A stretch of DNA of 6,093 bases. Origin: Friedmanniella sp. (GTDB lineage Bacteria; Actinomycetota; Actinomycetes; Propionibacteriales; Propionibacteriaceae). Below are positions 5,846 to 6,093 of this stretch, piece after piece. Made by a program: the position numbers and the translations under genes. The stretch spans positions 1-6,093 of the forward strand of contig JAOPXW010000411.1 in NCBI GenBank assembly GCA_025964935.1, given 5' to 3'. The notes under the pieces are model-generated. The model had not been told where the DNA came from. It saw nothing but the letters and a program-made list of their open reading frames with translations, and ran no database searches. The first letter of the stretch is position 1. Every line of letters starts with the position of its first letter.

Positions 5846-6093
5846 GTGGCCATCGCGCCCGACCATTCACCCGAGACGACCCCGAGCGAGGACAGCGACT
5901 TCGGCGCCAACGACTGGCTGCTGGAGGAGATGTACGAGCGCTTCTCGGCCGACCCCTCCTCGGTCGACCCCAGCTGGGCCGACTACTTCGCCGCCCACGG
6001 CGAGCCCGGTTCCGCGGCCGCCCCGGCGCCCGCCCAGCAGGCTCAGCGGGCTCAGCAGGCCGTGAAGCCGGCCCCCGCGCAGGCCCCGGCCGC
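5846..6093 (+). CDS. kgd: 2-oxoglutarate dehydrogenase E1 / 2-oxoglutarate decarboxylase, N-terminus only
   Basis: Start of the large thiamine-diphosphate enzyme acting on 2-oxoglutarate in the TCA cycle. Only 82 codons are present. After a short variable tail, residues 16–46 ([15 protein letters not shown] then [18 protein letters not shown]) match the conserved N-terminal segment of SucA/Kgd proteins. From about residue 47 comes an Ala/Pro/Gln-rich linker ([13 protein letters not shown]…). In actinobacterial Kgd such a linker leads to an E2-like acyltransferase domain fused ahead of the E1 domain, but that part lies outside the window. In mycobacteria and corynebacteria the enzyme is inhibited by the FHA protein GarA/OdhI; that cannot be judged here. 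The start is GTG 5846, with a strong AAGGAAGAAGG ribosome site ending five bases upstream. The 137-base upstream gap should hold its own promoter; TAACCT at 5739–5744 is a weak −10 candidate. sucA and odhA are alternative names. Confidence 0.93.
   Translation, partial: MAIAPDHSPETTPSEDSDFGANDWLLEEMYERFSADPSSVDPSWADYFAAHGEPGSAAAPAPAQQAQRAQQAVKPAPAQAPA

Noticed and set aside
4281..5870. Long minus-strand open frame opposite the tRNA, the glycosyltransferase and the kgd start (about 529 codons)
   Set aside because: It runs through a tRNA gene and two coding regions. The product is Gln/Gly/Pro/Arg-rich with no domain, and its end includes a typical spurious translation of the tRNA antisense strand.
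1..6093. A novel defence, mobile or secondary-metabolite system
   Set aside because: All genes but one fall into common core families, with no repeats, recombinases, nucleases or toxin-like small genes. Nothing in the window supports such a claim.

Overview
The window is very GC-rich and every recognised gene is of actinobacterial type. The evidence is a lysA–hom–thrC amino-acid cluster, a GT-C/GT87-like multi-membrane glycosyltransferase, and the N-terminus of a Kgd-type (actinobacterial SucA) 2-oxoglutarate dehydrogenase E1. GTG and TTG starts are common. The genus cannot be fixed from this piece.

Layout. Positions 1–4176 are all on the minus strand. Read in transcription order, from high to low coordinates, they hold a small putative lipoprotein of unknown function (4176–3652), diaminopimelate decarboxylase lysA (3556–2156), homoserine dehydrogenase hom (2043–685) and the first two thirds of threonine synthase thrC (683 to the window edge). 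Positions 4270–6093 are on the plus strand: tRNA-Arg(CCG) at 4270–4344, a membrane glycosyltransferase (about 4398–5708), then the first 82 codons of kgd from 5846. The two halves diverge from a 93-base intergenic region (4177–4269). No stretch longer than about 300 bases lacks a gene. The intergenic gaps are 1, 112, 95, 93, 53 and 137 bases.

How the genes fit together. LysA, Hom and ThrC belong to the aspartate family. LysA makes lysine from meso-diaminopimelate, Hom sends aspartate semialdehyde to homoserine, and ThrC makes threonine from phosphohomoserine. hom and thrC are separated by one base and are almost certainly cotranscribed; thrB would be expected just beyond coordinate 1. In several actinobacteria argS lies just upstream of lysA. 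Here a lipoprotein gene and then a tRNA-Arg occupy that side. The glycosyltransferase and kgd have no obvious pathway link to the cluster.

This is mostly ordinary core-genome sequence. I found no mobile element, CRISPR array, toxin–antitoxin pair or defence system. The points most worth a second look are the uncharacterised HTHD-motif lipoprotein, which may be translated from a leaderless mRNA, and a hairpin in the short hom leader. The displaced argS neighbourhood and the unusual starts of the glycosyltransferase gene also deserve checking.
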